DNA of 64,000 nt. Origin: G965240365 sp965240365. Lineage in GTDB: Bacteria; Pseudomonadota; Gammaproteobacteria; Eutrophobiales; Eutrophobiaceae. A program made the translations under genes and the position numbers. This document shows, in pieces, positions 34,325 through 43,561 of this stretch; positions within the stretch are counted from its first letter, which is position 1; each line of letters starts with the position of its first letter. The stretch lies in NCBI GenBank assembly GCA_965240365.1, contig OZ251218.1, positions 3,410,001-3,474,000 of the forward strand, written 5' to 3'. Below the pieces are notes generated by a model. That model saw nothing but the letters and a program-made list of their open reading frames with translations. It was not told where the DNA came from and made no database searches.

Positions 34325-36810
34325 TGCCCGAAGTCACGATCAATAAATTTGCCAGCGATGTCGGTGTGCCGCTGGAGCGCTTGCAGGAGCAATTGCTTGA
34401 GGCGGGCCTCTCCGAAAGACAGGCCGGCGACATCATTACCGATTCTGAAAAATCGGAATTGCTGGCATTTCTGAGAAAAAGACACGGCAAGGAGGAAGAC
34501 GCCGAGCCGCGCAAGATCACCTTGCGCCGCAAGACGGTCAGCGAGTTGAAGGTCCCCGTGGCCGGGCCGAGCCGGAGCAAGCCGCGTTCCAAGACGGTCA
34601 GCATTGAATTTCGCAAGCGCCGCACCTATGCCAAACGCGGTGAAATCGAGGAAAAGCTGAGGCAGGAAGAAGAGGCCGCCCGCGCCGCCGCCGAGGCGGC
34701 GGCAGAGCAGAAAAGGCGGGAAGAGGCCGAGGCGAAGGCCGCCGCGGCTGAAAAGCCCGCCGCAAAAGCGCCGGAACCGGCAACAGAACCGCAGCCCGCG
34801 CCGCCTGAAACCGCCGCGGCCGGCGCCGGCCAAACGCCGGAGAGCGGCGCCGAAACCCCGGCCAAAGCGGCGCCGGCCCCGGTGTCTGACCCGGCCAGGC
34901 CGGCGACCAAAGACAGCAAGGCAGCCGGCCGCGGGCATAAGGAATTGCATGTGGCCAGCAAGGGTTCCGGGCGGCGGCGCAAAAAGCCAAGACATGCGCC
35001 CGTGATTCAACCCTCGGCCAGCAATCAGCACGGCTTTGAAAAGCCGACCGCGCCGGTGGTCAAGGCGGTTGATATTCCTGAAAGCATTACCGTCTCTGAT
35101 CTGGCGCAGCGCATGTCGGTCAAGGGTTCCGAAGTCATCAAGCTGATGATGGGGCTTGGCGCCATGGCCACCATCAATCAGACCATCGATCAGGACACGG
35201 CGGCCGTCGTGGTGGAAGAGATGGGCCATATTCCCAAGCTACTGAAGGAAAACGCGCTGGAAGAAGAGATCATTCAATCCACCGCGGAGGGCGAGCAGGT
35301 CGGCCGCGCCCCGGTCGTGACGATCATGGGGCATGTCGATCATGGCAAGACCTCTCTGCTGGATTATATCCGGCGCGCCAAGGTCGCGGCCGGCGAGGCC
35401 GGCGGCATCACCCAGCATATCGGCGCCTATAGGGTCAAGACCGGCAATGGCGAGATTACCTTTCTCGACACGCCCGGCCACGAGGCGTTTACCGCCATGC
35501 GCGCGCGCGGCGCGAAGGTGACGGATATTGTCATCATCGTGGTGGCCGCCGATGATGGCGTCATGCCGCAAACGGAAGAGGCCATTACCCATGCCAGGGC
35601 CGCCGATGTGCCCGTCATTATCGCGGTCAACAAGATCGACAAGGAAGACGCGGACCCCGAGCGGGTCAAACAGGAACTGGCCCGGCTTGAGATCATCCCC
35701 GAAGACTGGGGCGGCGATACCCAGTTCATTCACCTGTCGGCCCTGACCGGCGAGGGTATTGACGCCTTGCTGGAAAGTATCGTGTTGCAGGCGGAAATCC
35801 TTGAACTCAAGGCCGTGGCCGGCGGCCCGGCCTCGGGGGTAGTCATTGAATCGCGCCTGGACAAGGGCCGCGGGCCGGTGGCGAGTATTCTGGTCCAGTC
35901 CGGCCAGCTAAACCGGGGCGATGTGATCCTGACGGGGCATGAATTTGGCCGCGTGCGGGCCATGATCGACGACAGCGGCAATGAAATCGGTGCCGCGCGG
36001 CCGTCCACGCCGGTCGAGGTGCTGGGTCTGTCCGGCACGCCCAATGCCGGGGATGAAGTTATCGTGGCGCCGGACGAGAAGAAGGCGCGCGAGATCGCGT
36101 TGTTCCGCCAGGGCAAGTATCGTGAAACCAGGATGGCGCAACAGCGCGCGGCCAAGCTGGAAAATGTCATGAATCAGATGCAGGAAGGCGAGACTATCAG
36201 CCTGAACCTGCTGATCAAGGCCGATGTGCAGGGCTCGGCCGAGGCGCTGGCCGCGGCATTAGGCCGCCTGACCAAGGATGAGGTCAAGGTCAACGTGATC
36301 AGCAGCGGCGTCGGCGGGATCACCGAATCGGATATCAATCTGGCCATGGCGGCCGGCGGCACTGTGATCGGCTTTAACGTGCGGGCCGACGCCAGCGCCC
36401 GCAAGCTGGTCGCGGCCGAGGGTATTGACCTGCGCTACTACAGCATCATTTATGACGTCATAGACGATATCAAGGCCGCATTGAGCGGGCTGTTGTCGCC
36501 TGAAATCCGTGAACAGATCATCGGCATCGCCGAGGTGCGCAAGCTCTACCGTTCTCCGAAATTCGGCAACATCGCCGGGTGTATGGTGATCTCGGGTTAT
36601 GTCAAACGCAGCAACCCGATCCGGGTATTGCGCGACAACGTGGTCATTTACGAGGGTGAACTGGAATCCCTGCGCCGTTATACCGACGATGTGAACGAGG
36701 TCAAATCGGGCATGGACTGCGGTATCGGCGTTAAAAATTATAATGACGTGCAGACCGGAGATCAGATCGAAGTGTTCGAGCGGGTCAGCATAGAGCGCCG
36801 GATCGATTGA
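34324..36810 (+). CDS. infB: translation initiation factor IF-2
   Basis: GTPase that places initiator tRNA on the 30S subunit. The 828-residue product has an N-terminal IF2_N domain, a long Ala/Glu/Pro-rich linker (about 100-200), a second IF2_N motif (ITVSDLAQRMSVKGSEVIK), the G domain with GHVDHGKTSLLDYIR, DTPGHEAFTAMRARG and NKIDKEDADPERV, and C-terminal domains II-IV. The long antisense frame at 34321-35229 is a shadow of the GC-rich linker. Confidence 0.98.
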   Translation: MPEVTINKFASDVGVPLERLQEQLLEAGLSERQAGDIITDSEKSELLAFLRKRHGKEEDAEPRKITLRRKTVSELKVPVAGPSRSKPRSKTVSIEFRKRRTYAKRGEIEEKLRQEEEAARAAAEAAAEQKRREEAEAKAAAAEKPAAKAPEPATEPQPAPPETAAAGAGQTPESGAETPAKAAPAPVSDPARPATKDSKAAGRGHKELHVASKGSGRRRKKPRHAPVIQPSASNQHGFEKPTAPVVKAVDIPESITVSDLAQRMSVKGSEVIKLMMGLGAMATINQTIDQDTAAVVVEEMGHIPKLLKENALEEEIIQSTAEGEQVGRAPVVTIMGHVDHGKTSLLDYIRRAKVAAGEAGGITQHIGAYRVKTGNGEITFLDTPGHEAFTAMRARGAKVTDIVIIVVAADDGVMPQTEEAITHARAADVPVIIAVNKIDKEDADPERVKQELARLEIIPEDWGGDTQFIHLSALTGEGIDALLESIVLQAEILELKAVAGGPASGVVIESRLDKGRGPVASILVQSGQLNRGDVILTGHEFGRVRAMIDDSGNEIGAARPSTPVEVLGLSGTPNAGDEVIVAPDEKKAREIALFRQGKYRETRMAQQRAAKLENVMNQMQEGETISLNLLIKADVQGSAEALAAALGRLTKDEVKVNVISSGVGGITESDINLAMAAGGTVIGFNVRADASARKLVAAEGIDLRYYSIIYDVIDDIKAALSGLLSPEIREQIIGIAEVRKLYRSPKFGNIAGCMVISGYVKRSNPIRVLRDNVVIYEGELESLRRYTDDVNEVKSGMDCGIGVKNYNDVQTGDQIEVFERVSIERRID

Positions 36811-36831
36811 TTCAGAGCCGGTCACGGGGCC

Positions 36832-37197
36832 ATGCCAAGAGAATTCGGGCGCAACCGGCGGGTAGCCCGGTTTATCGAACAGGAATTATCCGTCCTGATT
36901 CAGCGCGCATTGCCGCTGCAACAGTACGGCCTGATCACCTTGACCCGTGTTGAACTCGGCCCGGATCTCAAAAACGCGACGGCCTTTATTACCACCTTAA
37001 ACGGCCCGCCCGCGGCGGCGGACGCGGTCCTGATCCTGAATGAGCGGGCCGGCTATTTTCGCCATGAGCTTGCCCGGGTGATGACATCCAAACGTGTGCC
37101 CGCCTTAAATTTCAAATATGACGAATCCATCGAGCGCGCCCGGCGGCTGACGGCCATCCTGGATTCATTCACACCCGCGCGGCCTGAAAATGAATAG
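36832..37197 (+). CDS. rbfA: ribosome-binding factor A
   Basis: Small KH-fold protein needed for 16S rRNA 5' end maturation and cold growth. The 121-residue product shows RNRRVARFIEQELSVLIQR at the N-terminus and the conserved VPALNFKYDESIERARRL near the C-terminus. It overlaps truB by 8 bp. Confidence 0.95.
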   Translation: MPREFGRNRRVARFIEQELSVLIQRALPLQQYGLITLTRVELGPDLKNATAFITTLNGPPAAADAVLILNERAGYFRHELARVMTSKRVPALNFKYDESIERARRLTAILDSFTPARPENE

Positions 37198-38104
37198 GCA
37201 AAAAAAGCGGCGCGGGCGCGACATCAGCGGCATCCTGCTGCTCGACAAGCCGGCCGGGATCAGTTCCAACGGCGCCTTGCAGCGGGTCAAACGCCTCTAT
37301 AACGCCAACAAGGCCGGCCATACCGGCAACCTGGATGCGCCCGCCAGCGGCCTGCTGCCGGTCTGCCTGGGCGAGGCCACCAAGATATCGGCCTTTCTGC
37401 TGAATGCGAACAAGACCTACCTGGCCCGCTGCAAACTGGGCCTGAGCACCACCACGGGCGACGCCGCCGGCGATATTGTGGAGCGGCACGCCGTGCCCCG
37501 GCTGACCGAGGCCGAATTCAAGCGGACCCTGGCTCAATTCACGGGCGAGATCCAACAGACACCGCCCATGCACTCGGCGCTCAAGCACAACGGCAAACGC
37601 CTTTATGAACTCGCTTACCAGGGTATTGAAGTCAAGCGAAAACCAAGGCCGGTTACCATTTTCCGGCTGGACTTACTCGAACTTGCCGCGGACGAATTTA
37701 CAATAAAGGTCCATTGCGGCAAGGGGACTTACATTCGCACCCTGGCGGAAGACATCGGCAGGGCGCTGGGTTCGGGCGCGCATGTGCTGACGCTGAGGCG
37801 GATCGCAAGCGGGCCTTTTACCGAGGCGCAGATGATCGGCCTGGAAGAACTGGCGCGTCTGTCAAGCCGGGGCATCCCGGCGCTGGATGATCTTTTATTG
37901 CCGCCGGACAGCGCGCTTGAGGATTATCCTGTAGTCAGGCTGAGCCGGGCCTTGAGCCAGTTTTTATGCCAGGGCCGGGCCGTATCGGCCCCGGGCCTGC
38001 CGGATGCCGGTCAAGTGCGGCTTTACAACGACCAGGACCGGTTTATCGGCCTCGGCATGGTCACCGATGATGGCCGCCTGGCGCCCAGGCGGCTGGTTAA
38101 ATGA
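37190..38104 (+). CDS. truB: tRNA pseudouridine-55 synthase TruB
   Basis: Makes the T-loop pseudouridine of tRNAs. The 304-residue product has GILLLDKPAGISSN, GHTGNLDAPASGLLPVCLGEATK-type motif II with the catalytic aspartate (in NLDAPASG), KTYLARCKLGLSTTTGD, and the KCGKGTYIRTL-like segment HCGKGTYIRTLAEDIG. A C-terminal PUA-like domain ends the protein. Motif II reads NLDAPASG in place of the more common ALDPLATG, but keeps the key residue. Confidence 0.96.
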   Translation: MNRQKKRRGRDISGILLLDKPAGISSNGALQRVKRLYNANKAGHTGNLDAPASGLLPVCLGEATKISAFLLNANKTYLARCKLGLSTTTGDAAGDIVERHAVPRLTEAEFKRTLAQFTGEIQQTPPMHSALKHNGKRLYELAYQGIEVKRKPRPVTIFRLDLLELAADEFTIKVHCGKGTYIRTLAEDIGRALGSGAHVLTLRRIASGPFTEAQMIGLEELARLSSRGIPALDDLLLPPDSALEDYPVVRLSRALSQFLCQGRAVSAPGLPDAGQVRLYNDQDRFIGLGMVTDDGRLAPRRLVK

Positions 38105-38242
38105 GTTCATTCCGGCCTGTCTGCCGCGGGCAGCCGGAAATGACAACATTAAGCCGGATGTTTCGCTTGTGAGCGCGATTTTGTGCGGGTACAATACGCG
38201 CCAGTTTTTTTCACCCTAGTTTCAGAGTTAGAGGAATTTGAT

Positions 38243-38512
38243 ATGGCATTAAGTCAGCAACAAAAGGCGGGCATAATGAAGGACTATCAACTCGGCGCGA
38301 ACGACACCGGCTCGCCCGAGGTGCAGGTCGCCCTGTTGACCACCCGCATCACCGAGTTGTCAGGGCACTTCAAGACGCACGCCAAAGACCATCATTCCAG
38401 GCGCGGCCTGTTGCGCATGGTCAACCGGCGCCGCAAATTGCTGGACTACCTTAAAAACAAGGACATCAATCGCTATCGTGATTTGATCGGCCGGCTGGGC
38501 CTGCGTAAATAA
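38243..38512 (+). CDS. rpsO: 30S ribosomal protein S15
   Basis: Primary 16S rRNA-binding protein of the platform. From ATG 38243 the product is 89 residues, the standard length, with NDTGSPEVQVALLTTRI, HAKDHHSRRGLLRMVNRRRKLLDYL and a C-terminal LIGRLGLRK. Frames starting at 38183 are upstream extensions without support. Confidence 0.99.
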   Translation: MALSQQQKAGIMKDYQLGANDTGSPEVQVALLTTRITELSGHFKTHAKDHHSRRGLLRMVNRRRKLLDYLKNKDINRYRDLIGRLGLRK

Positions 38513-38549
38513 GCCCTGTCTGGCGACCCCCATGTATACACAAACCCCC

Positions 38550-38570
38550 AAACCCGCGTCCGCGGGTTTT
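38550..38570 (+). terminator. hairpin between rpsO and pnp
   Basis: AACCCGCG, a two-base TC turn, CGCGGGTT, then TT. Placed after rpsO as in other bacteria, where it limits readthrough into pnp. Confidence 0.65.
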
Positions 38571-38652
38571 GGCCTTTCAGTCATCCCGGGCCTGCTTCCA
38601 TAATGCTGGCAGGCCCTGAATCCATAAACACTTCTTGTCAGGAAAAAAATTC

Positions 38653-40734
38653 ATGAGCGTAACAAAAGAATTTCAATTCGGTAATCACACGGTCACTTTG
38701 GAAACAGGCCGTATCGCCAGACAGGCCGCGGGCGCGGTCGTGGTCAGCATGGGCGACTCGGTCGTGCTGGTGACTTGCGTGGCCAGAAAAGAGGCCAAAG
38801 AGGGGCAGGACTTCTTCCCCCTGACCGTCGATTATCAGGAAAAGACCTATGCGGCCGGCAAGATTCCGGGCGGTTTCTTCAAGCGCGAGGGGCGGCCATC
38901 GGAAAAAGAAACCCTGACCTGCCGCCTGATTGACCGGCCGGTTCGGCCCCTGTTTCCAAAAGGCTTCAGAAATGAAGTGCAAATCATCGCCACGGTGCTG
39001 TCCCTGGACCCGGCCGTTGACCCGGATATTCTCTCGATTATCGGCGCCTCGGCCGCGATCAGCCTCTCCGGCGTGCCGTTTAACGGGCCCATCGGCGCGG
39101 CCAGGGTCGGCTACCGGCAGGGCCAGTATGTCTTGAATCCCTCCTTCAAGGGACTGGACGACTCGGAACTGGACCTGGTCGTGGCCGGGACCCGCTCTTC
39201 GGTCTTGATGGTGGAATCCGAGGCCAGACAGCTTTCCGAAGACATCATGCTGGGCGCGGTCATGTTCGGGCATGAACAACTCCAGGTCGTGATCGATAAT
39301 ATTCAGGCCCTGGTGGAAGAGGCCGGCAGCCGCCCCTGGGACTGGCGCGCGACGGACCAGGACGCGGCGCTGACAGACGAAATCCGCAAGCGGGCCGGTG
39401 ATCTGGTGCGCGAGGCCTACGGCATTCAGGATAAACTTGAACGGCGGGAACGCCTGGGCGAGATCAAGGATGAAGTGCTGGCGGCGCTGACCGAAGCGGA
39501 CGAGCCGCAATGGGCCGGCGGCGACATTGTTGACGCGATCGAGGCGCTCGAAAGTCATGTGGTTCGCAGCAGTATCCTGGCCGGCGAAAACCGCATAGAC
39601 GGGCGCGATCCCCAGGCCATCCGCCCGATCACCGTTGAAACCGGGGTCTTGCCCCGCACGCACGGTTCGGCCCTGTTCACGCGCGGCGAGACCCAGGCGC
39701 TGGTGGTGACCACGCTCGGCACCCAGCGAGACTCGCAGATCATTGACGCCATCGAAGGCGAGCGCAAGGAACCGTTCATGTTCCACTACAATTTCCCGCC
39801 CTACTGCGTCAATGAAACGGGCCGGGTCGGCTCGCCCAAACGGCGCGAGATCGGGCACGGGCGTCTGGCCAAGCGCGGCATTTTAGGAGTGATGCCGGAT
39901 ATGAGCGAGTATCCCTATTCAATCCGGGTGGTCTCGGAGATCACCGAATCAAACGGTTCCAGTTCCATGGCCTCGGTCTGCGGCAGCAGCCTCGCCTTGA
40001 TGGACGCCGGCGTCCGCCTGGACGCGCCGGTGGCCGGTATTGCCATGGGCCTGATCAAGGAAGGGGATCGCTTTGTCGTGTTATCCGATATTATGGGCGA
40101 CGAGGATCACCTGGGCGACATGGATTTCAAGGTGGCCGGCTCTGCCAGGGGCATCACCGCCCTGCAAATGGACATAAAGATAGACGGCATCACCCGCGAA
40201 ATCATGGAAGCCGCGTTGCGTCAGGCCAGAGACGGCAGACTGCATATCCTTGAAAAAATGAACGCGGTGCTGGCCACGCACAAGGCCGAAATGTCTGAAT
40301 TTGCGCCGCGCATCACCACTATAAAGATTCACCCGGACAAGATCCGCGATGTGATCGGCAAGGGCGGCTCCACGATACGCGCGATTACCGAAGAAACCGG
40401 GGCGACCATTGATATAGAAGATGACGGCACGGTCAAGATCGCGGCCACCGACAAGGCGGCCGGTGACGAGGCCCTGAAACGGGTCGAGCAGATCACGGCG
40501 GACATCGAGGTAGGGCGGATTTATGAAGGCCGGGTGGCCAAGCTCATGGATTTCGGCGCGTTCGTGAATATCCTGCCCGGCAAGGACGGCCTGGTGCATA
40601 TCTCGCAGATTTGTGAAGAACGGGTGGAAAATGTCAGCGACAAACTGAGCGAGGGCGAAATGGTGCAGGTCAAGGTGCTGGAAGTTGACAGACAGGGCCG
40701 CGTCAGATTGAGCATGAAGGCCGTGAACGGGTAA
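38653..40734 (+). CDS. pnp: polynucleotide phosphorylase
   Basis: 3'-5' phosphorolytic exoribonuclease of the RNA degradosome. From ATG 38653 the product is 693 residues, with the first RNase PH domain (GKIPGGFFKREGRPSEKE, LIDRPVRPLFP), the second (TRGETQALVVTTLG, FPPYCVNETGRVGSPKRRE and VCGSSLALMDAGV), a KH domain (KIRDVIGKGGSTIRAI) and an S1 domain (GRVAKLMDFGAFVNILPGKDGL). The antisense frame at 38638-39858 is a shadow. Confidence 0.98.
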   Translation: MSVTKEFQFGNHTVTLETGRIARQAAGAVVVSMGDSVVLVTCVARKEAKEGQDFFPLTVDYQEKTYAAGKIPGGFFKREGRPSEKETLTCRLIDRPVRPLFPKGFRNEVQIIATVLSLDPAVDPDILSIIGASAAISLSGVPFNGPIGAARVGYRQGQYVLNPSFKGLDDSELDLVVAGTRSSVLMVESEARQLSEDIMLGAVMFGHEQLQVVIDNIQALVEEAGSRPWDWRATDQDAALTDEIRKRAGDLVREAYGIQDKLERRERLGEIKDEVLAALTEADEPQWAGGDIVDAIEALESHVVRSSILAGENRIDGRDPQAIRPITVETGVLPRTHGSALFTRGETQALVVTTLGTQRDSQIIDAIEGERKEPFMFHYNFPPYCVNETGRVGSPKRREIGHGRLAKRGILGVMPDMSEYPYSIRVVSEITESNGSSSMASVCGSSLALMDAGVRLDAPVAGIAMGLIKEGDRFVVLSDIMGDEDHLGDMDFKVAGSARGITALQMDIKIDGITREIMEAALRQARDGRLHILEKMNAVLATHKAEMSEFAPRITTIKIHPDKIRDVIGKGGSTIRAITEETGATIDIEDDGTVKIAATDKAAGDEALKRVEQITADIEVGRIYEGRVAKLMDFGAFVNILPGKDGLVHISQICEERVENVSDKLSEGEMVQVKVLEVDRQGRVRLSMKAVNG

Positions 40735-40750
40735 TGATCGTTATTATTTG

Positions 40751-41137
40751 CCTCTTTTAAAATCTGAGTGGGTAATGCAATAATTCTGGCTTAATTGATG
40801 ACCAGTACAGAACGGAGACGGCCTGCGGGCAGCAGGTAGGCCAAAATGACAACAGTTTCGTCATTCCAGCGAAAGCTGGAATCCACGCCTGCCGGAGGCA
40901 GGTAGCGGGGTGGCAGGTAACTCAGCGGGGTCTGTTGGAATGAGGTATTCAGATGGTCATTCCCGCTTATGCGAGAATGTATTGTATCAACCACTGGATT
41001 CCAGCTTTCGCTGGAATGACGATGAGGTGTTGTTCCGGCTTTACATCATTCCGGCCTGCCTGCCGCAGACAGGCTCATGCCATTTTCTGCACACTCAATC
41101 CACATGCGGCTTAACCCACTCGGAACTCAAAAGAGCC
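40751..41137 (+). repeat. 390-bp composite repeat, copy 1
   Basis: A near-identical inverted copy lies at 57461-57852. It contains three REP-type hairpins (CATTCCAGCGAAAGCTGGAA, CATTCCCGCTTATGCGAGAATG, TTCCAGCTTTCGCTGGAATGA) plus the CCTGCCTGCCGCAGACAGG palindrome and ends in GGAACTCAAAAGAGCC. Frames across it are repeat-encoded. Confidence 0.9.
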
Positions 41138-41193
41138 TATTATTTCTTCATAGCGCGGAGCATTCCGGCCAGTCTGTAAACTTCTTTTGGGTA

Positions 41194-41484
41194 TTAAAGG
41201 CCAAGTTCCGGGTGTGAGCCGAGGCGCACGAGGCGCAGTGTGCCAGGGTCGGGCTTCTGATAGATAAGCACCAGATCAGGTTTGATATGACAATCCCGGC
41301 AGTCCTTCCAGTTCCCGCTCAGCGCATGATCGCGGTGCCGGGGCCTAAGCGGCAGATCGGCCAGTAGCATAGACAACACGGCTTGCAGATTGGTATCGAG
41401 CGTGGCGCGGTGCCGGCCCTTTTTCTCCCGTTTGTAATCGCGCTTGAACTGGCCGGTATAATCAAGTATCCGCGTTGAGATCAT
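41194..41484 (-). CDS. yafQ: YafQ/RelE-type mRNA interferase toxin
   Basis: Ribosome-dependent RNase toxin of the YafQ group. From ATG 41484 the product is 96 residues, with LDYTGQFKRDYKREKKGRH, LPLRPRHRDHALSGNWKDCRD (in two parts of one motif) and the catalytic-region CHIKPDLVLIYQK. The C-terminus LVRLGSHPELGL carries the family histidine. It overlaps the upstream DinJ-like antitoxin gene by 23 bp. The longer start at 41535 lies inside that gene. Confidence 0.92.
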   Translation of the reverse strand: MISTRILDYTGQFKRDYKREKKGRHRATLDTNLQAVLSMLLADLPLRPRHRDHALSGNWKDCRDCHIKPDLVLIYQKPDPGTLRLVRLGSHPELGL

Positions 41485-41725
41485 GGAACAACGCTTCAAG
41501 GCTCGCCGATTTGGTGACGCGACCGGCACGGGCATCCTTCATTGCCTGGATGGTTGTTTCATTCGGGATTAACGGCTCAAAGGGCATGGCCTTCTCTATT
41601 GCCACCCTGGTCAGACCGATGCGCACGAAGTCGGACACGGTGAGGCCCATCGCGGCCAAAACAGCGGCCGCCTCTTCCTTGATTGCGCCGTCGATGCGCG
41701 CCTGCACGAGTTGGTTTGCAGCCAT
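41462..41725 (-). CDS. dinJ: RelB/DinJ-family antitoxin
   Basis: An 87-residue ribbon-helix-helix antitoxin: MAANQLVQARIDGAIKEEAA at the N-terminus and LTVSDFVRIGLTRVAIEKAMPF, then an acidic C-terminal part expected to wrap the toxin. Starts upstream of 41725 are within repeat-free leader sequence and lack family support. It precedes yafQ in the usual order; the pair is probably autoregulated. Confidence 0.92.
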   Translation of the reverse strand: MAANQLVQARIDGAIKEEAAAVLAAMGLTVSDFVRIGLTRVAIEKAMPFEPLIPNETTIQAMKDARAGRVTKSASLEALFHDLNADT

Positions 41726-42194
41726 GATTGTTCTCCGATTGAATAAGTGAATGACATTGTAATGCAGGTTAAATAAAAGGACAATTCTGTCTTCGGGTTC
41801 AATACCTATGAGACGCATCAGGCTTGTTTGGCGCCTGCCTGTAGCAGGTAGACTGGAATCATAGCACAGAAGCCATTCTTACCGCGTCGTCATTCCGGCG
41901 AAAGCCGGAATCCAGTGGTTTATGCAATACATTCCCGCCAAGCGGGAATGACAACACAAATAAGTTATTCCGGTCAGCCTGTTGCGGGCAGGAAAAAGCC
42001 AGAACCCACCTAACATTCCAGCATCACCCTCTTGGATTCCGGCCTTCGCCGGGCGGCTACGGGCATCCTGCCCTCTCGCCGCATACAGGACTTCCTGTCC
42101 ATAAATGACGACGGGGGCAATAGGCGTATCCCGGCAATCTGCAACGCGATTCTTCCCGTCCTATCCCGTCTTGCCTGCCACAGCCAGGACGAAA
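41726..42194. repeat. dinJ leader followed by REP-like repeats
   Basis: The first 90 bp is the dinJ promoter region. From about 41830 there are REP units: CGCCTGCCTGTAGCAGGTAG, CATTCCGGCGAAAGCCGGAAT, CATTCCCGCCAAGCGGGAATG, and an inverted copy of the GGACAGGATGTCC/GGCAGGATGCCC unit at 42047-42107, inserted into a CCGGCCTTCGCCGG hairpin. No gene. Confidence 0.7.
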
Positions 42195-42674
42195 TCAGTG
42201 CAGTTTTTTCTGCAAATCTCCCGGGAACGGGTCGAGTTGCCATTCTGTCTGGTCAATGCCCTGCATCAGCAGTGAGTAGAACATGTAGATGAGCGTATCG
42301 TTCAGGTTGAATATGATCCCCTGCCCGGATTCCGATTGAATCTCCAGGATTAAATTGCCATTGCCGGTGTTGCCGGTTTTTACGCTGAAGGCGAGCAGAT
42401 CTTTGCCCAGCGGCCGCTTTTTGGGTGAATTTTCGGCATAGGGTTTATCGAAAGCGCCTTCGGTGAACAGCTTTTTGGTTTCTTTTTGGGCGCCAAGTGT
42501 TGTTGCGCCGCCCCTCTTTTCTATCTCACCGCCGAGAATACTGATCAATAGCCGGGTAAAACGCCGGGTCAGCCAGATCAGATATTCATCGTCATTTTCA
42601 GTGGATGTGCGCAATAAAATCCGGTCTTCCACATTGGAGTATTGCAGATTGATTTGGTGAAGTTTGTCTGACAT
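42195..42674 (-). CDS. conserved-looking hypothetical protein
   Basis: A 159-residue soluble protein starting SDKLHQINLQYSNVEDRILL and containing EYLIWLTRRFTRLLISILGG, a polar loop (about 60-95), and two further strands ending in LNDTLIYMFYSLLMQGIDQ. No catalytic motif recognised. It is downstream of the folate enzyme gene on the same strand with a 139-bp gap. The composition and regular codon use suggest a real gene. Confidence 0.6.
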   Translation of the reverse strand: MSDKLHQINLQYSNVEDRILLRTSTENDDEYLIWLTRRFTRLLISILGGEIEKRGGATTLGAQKETKKLFTEGAFDKPYAENSPKKRPLGKDLLAFSVKTGNTGNGNLILEIQSESGQGIIFNLNDTLIYMFYSLLMQGIDQTEWQLDPFPGDLQKKLH

Positions 42675-42813
42675 ACGGGAATCAAGATCAGAAAATCATC
42701 GTATCCGGGGCGCCCTGAAAGCTGTTTGCGGGGCCATGAATAGCGGCAGTTAAAAGGCGCAGTTTACACGATTTTTTTAGTCCGGGCGAAGGCGAGGGGG
42801 GGTTATGGCTGAT

Positions 42814-43389
42814 TCAGCGGTCGTTGCCGGTGTTGATAATGCGATCCTCGGTGACGATCATATCAACCGGTCTGTCCGTGGATTCCGTGGGCAGCCGATC
42901 CACAAGCTGCATTTCATAGGCGAGGGCAATCCTTGTTTTTACCCGGTGTTTTGCAAACCAGCGGTCGTAGTAGCCGCGCCCATAGCCGAGCCGCTCGCCG
43001 GCCGGGCTGAAGGCGAGGCCGGGGGTGATTGCGATATCAAACGGCCCGGCCTCGGCCCGGCCAGAGGCCGGCGCCGGTATGCCCCTGTTATCCGGCTTTA
43101 ACTCTGCCGGATCATTGAGCCGGACTGCGATCATCCGGGTCGCGCTGATGATCCTGGGCACGGTCAGCAGGCTGTTTTTAGCGATGGCAGCGTCAATGAC
43201 TGGCCGGGTGTCCGCCTCGCCGTGGCAGGAAACATAGCAAAAAAGGGATTTGGCCTCCGCGAAGACAGCAATAGTATGCAGGTTTTTTATGATCTGCCGG
43301 CTTTTTGCCCGCCGTTCGGTGGCCGTCATTGCCGCCCGGCGCGCCCGCATGTCGGCGCGCAGTGATCGCTTGAGTGCTTGCTTGTTCAT
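42814..43389 (-). CDS. fau: 5-formyltetrahydrofolate cyclo-ligase
   Basis: Converts 5-formyl-THF to 5,10-methenyl-THF with ATP. The 191-residue product has a basic N-terminus with RRAAMTATERRAKSRQIIKNL, the LFCYVSCHGEADTRPVI segment, and the C-terminal nucleotide-binding motif LGYGRGYYDRWFA. In E. coli the homologue ygfA follows the 6S RNA gene; only 170 bp lies upstream here and I see no 6S RNA. Divergent from rpsP. Confidence 0.93.
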   Translation of the reverse strand: MNKQALKRSLRADMRARRAAMTATERRAKSRQIIKNLHTIAVFAEAKSLFCYVSCHGEADTRPVIDAAIAKNSLLTVPRIISATRMIAVRLNDPAELKPDNRGIPAPASGRAEAGPFDIAITPGLAFSPAGERLGYGRGYYDRWFAKHRVKTRIALAYEMQLVDRLPTESTDRPVDMIVTEDRIINTGNDR

Positions 43390-43509
43390 GGGTTTTGTGA
43401 AAATTTAGCAAATCCTGCCTCTTTTATCTTCGAATAAACAACAATGTCCGTAAAACGCGGCGATGCTTTCTTTTTCGCCGGATTAACATACAATAGCGGC
43501 CTTTTTCAG

Positions 43510-43528
43510 GCGGGCGATTGGCGCCCGC
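43510..43528 (+). promoter_or_regulatory. hairpin in the rpsP leader
   Basis: GCGGGCG, loop ATTGG, CGCCCGC, 34 bp before the rpsP start. A TACAAT box at 43489-43494 is a plausible -10 for the operon. Confidence 0.45.
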
Positions 43529-43561
43529 GTTATTATCGTATTGCAAGGGGTCATCGGACTA

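Noticed and set aside
34321..35229. 302-codon antisense frame opposite infB
   Set aside because: It lies wholly within the GC-rich IF-2 linker and G domain, encodes a low-complexity Arg/Gly-rich product and has no family motif; a shadow of infB.
38638..39858. 406-codon antisense frame opposite pnp
   Set aside because: Pnp is unmistakable on the other strand; this frame has no recognisable domain and follows from codon bias.
40910..41179. 89-codon frame and its antisense relative at 57314-57688
   Set aside because: Both are reading frames through the 390-bp inverted repeat; similarity reflects repeated DNA, not a protein family.
43390..43561. 6S RNA gene beside fau
   Set aside because: The gap is only about 170 bp, is occupied by the rpsP promoter and leader hairpin, and shows no 6S-like structure.
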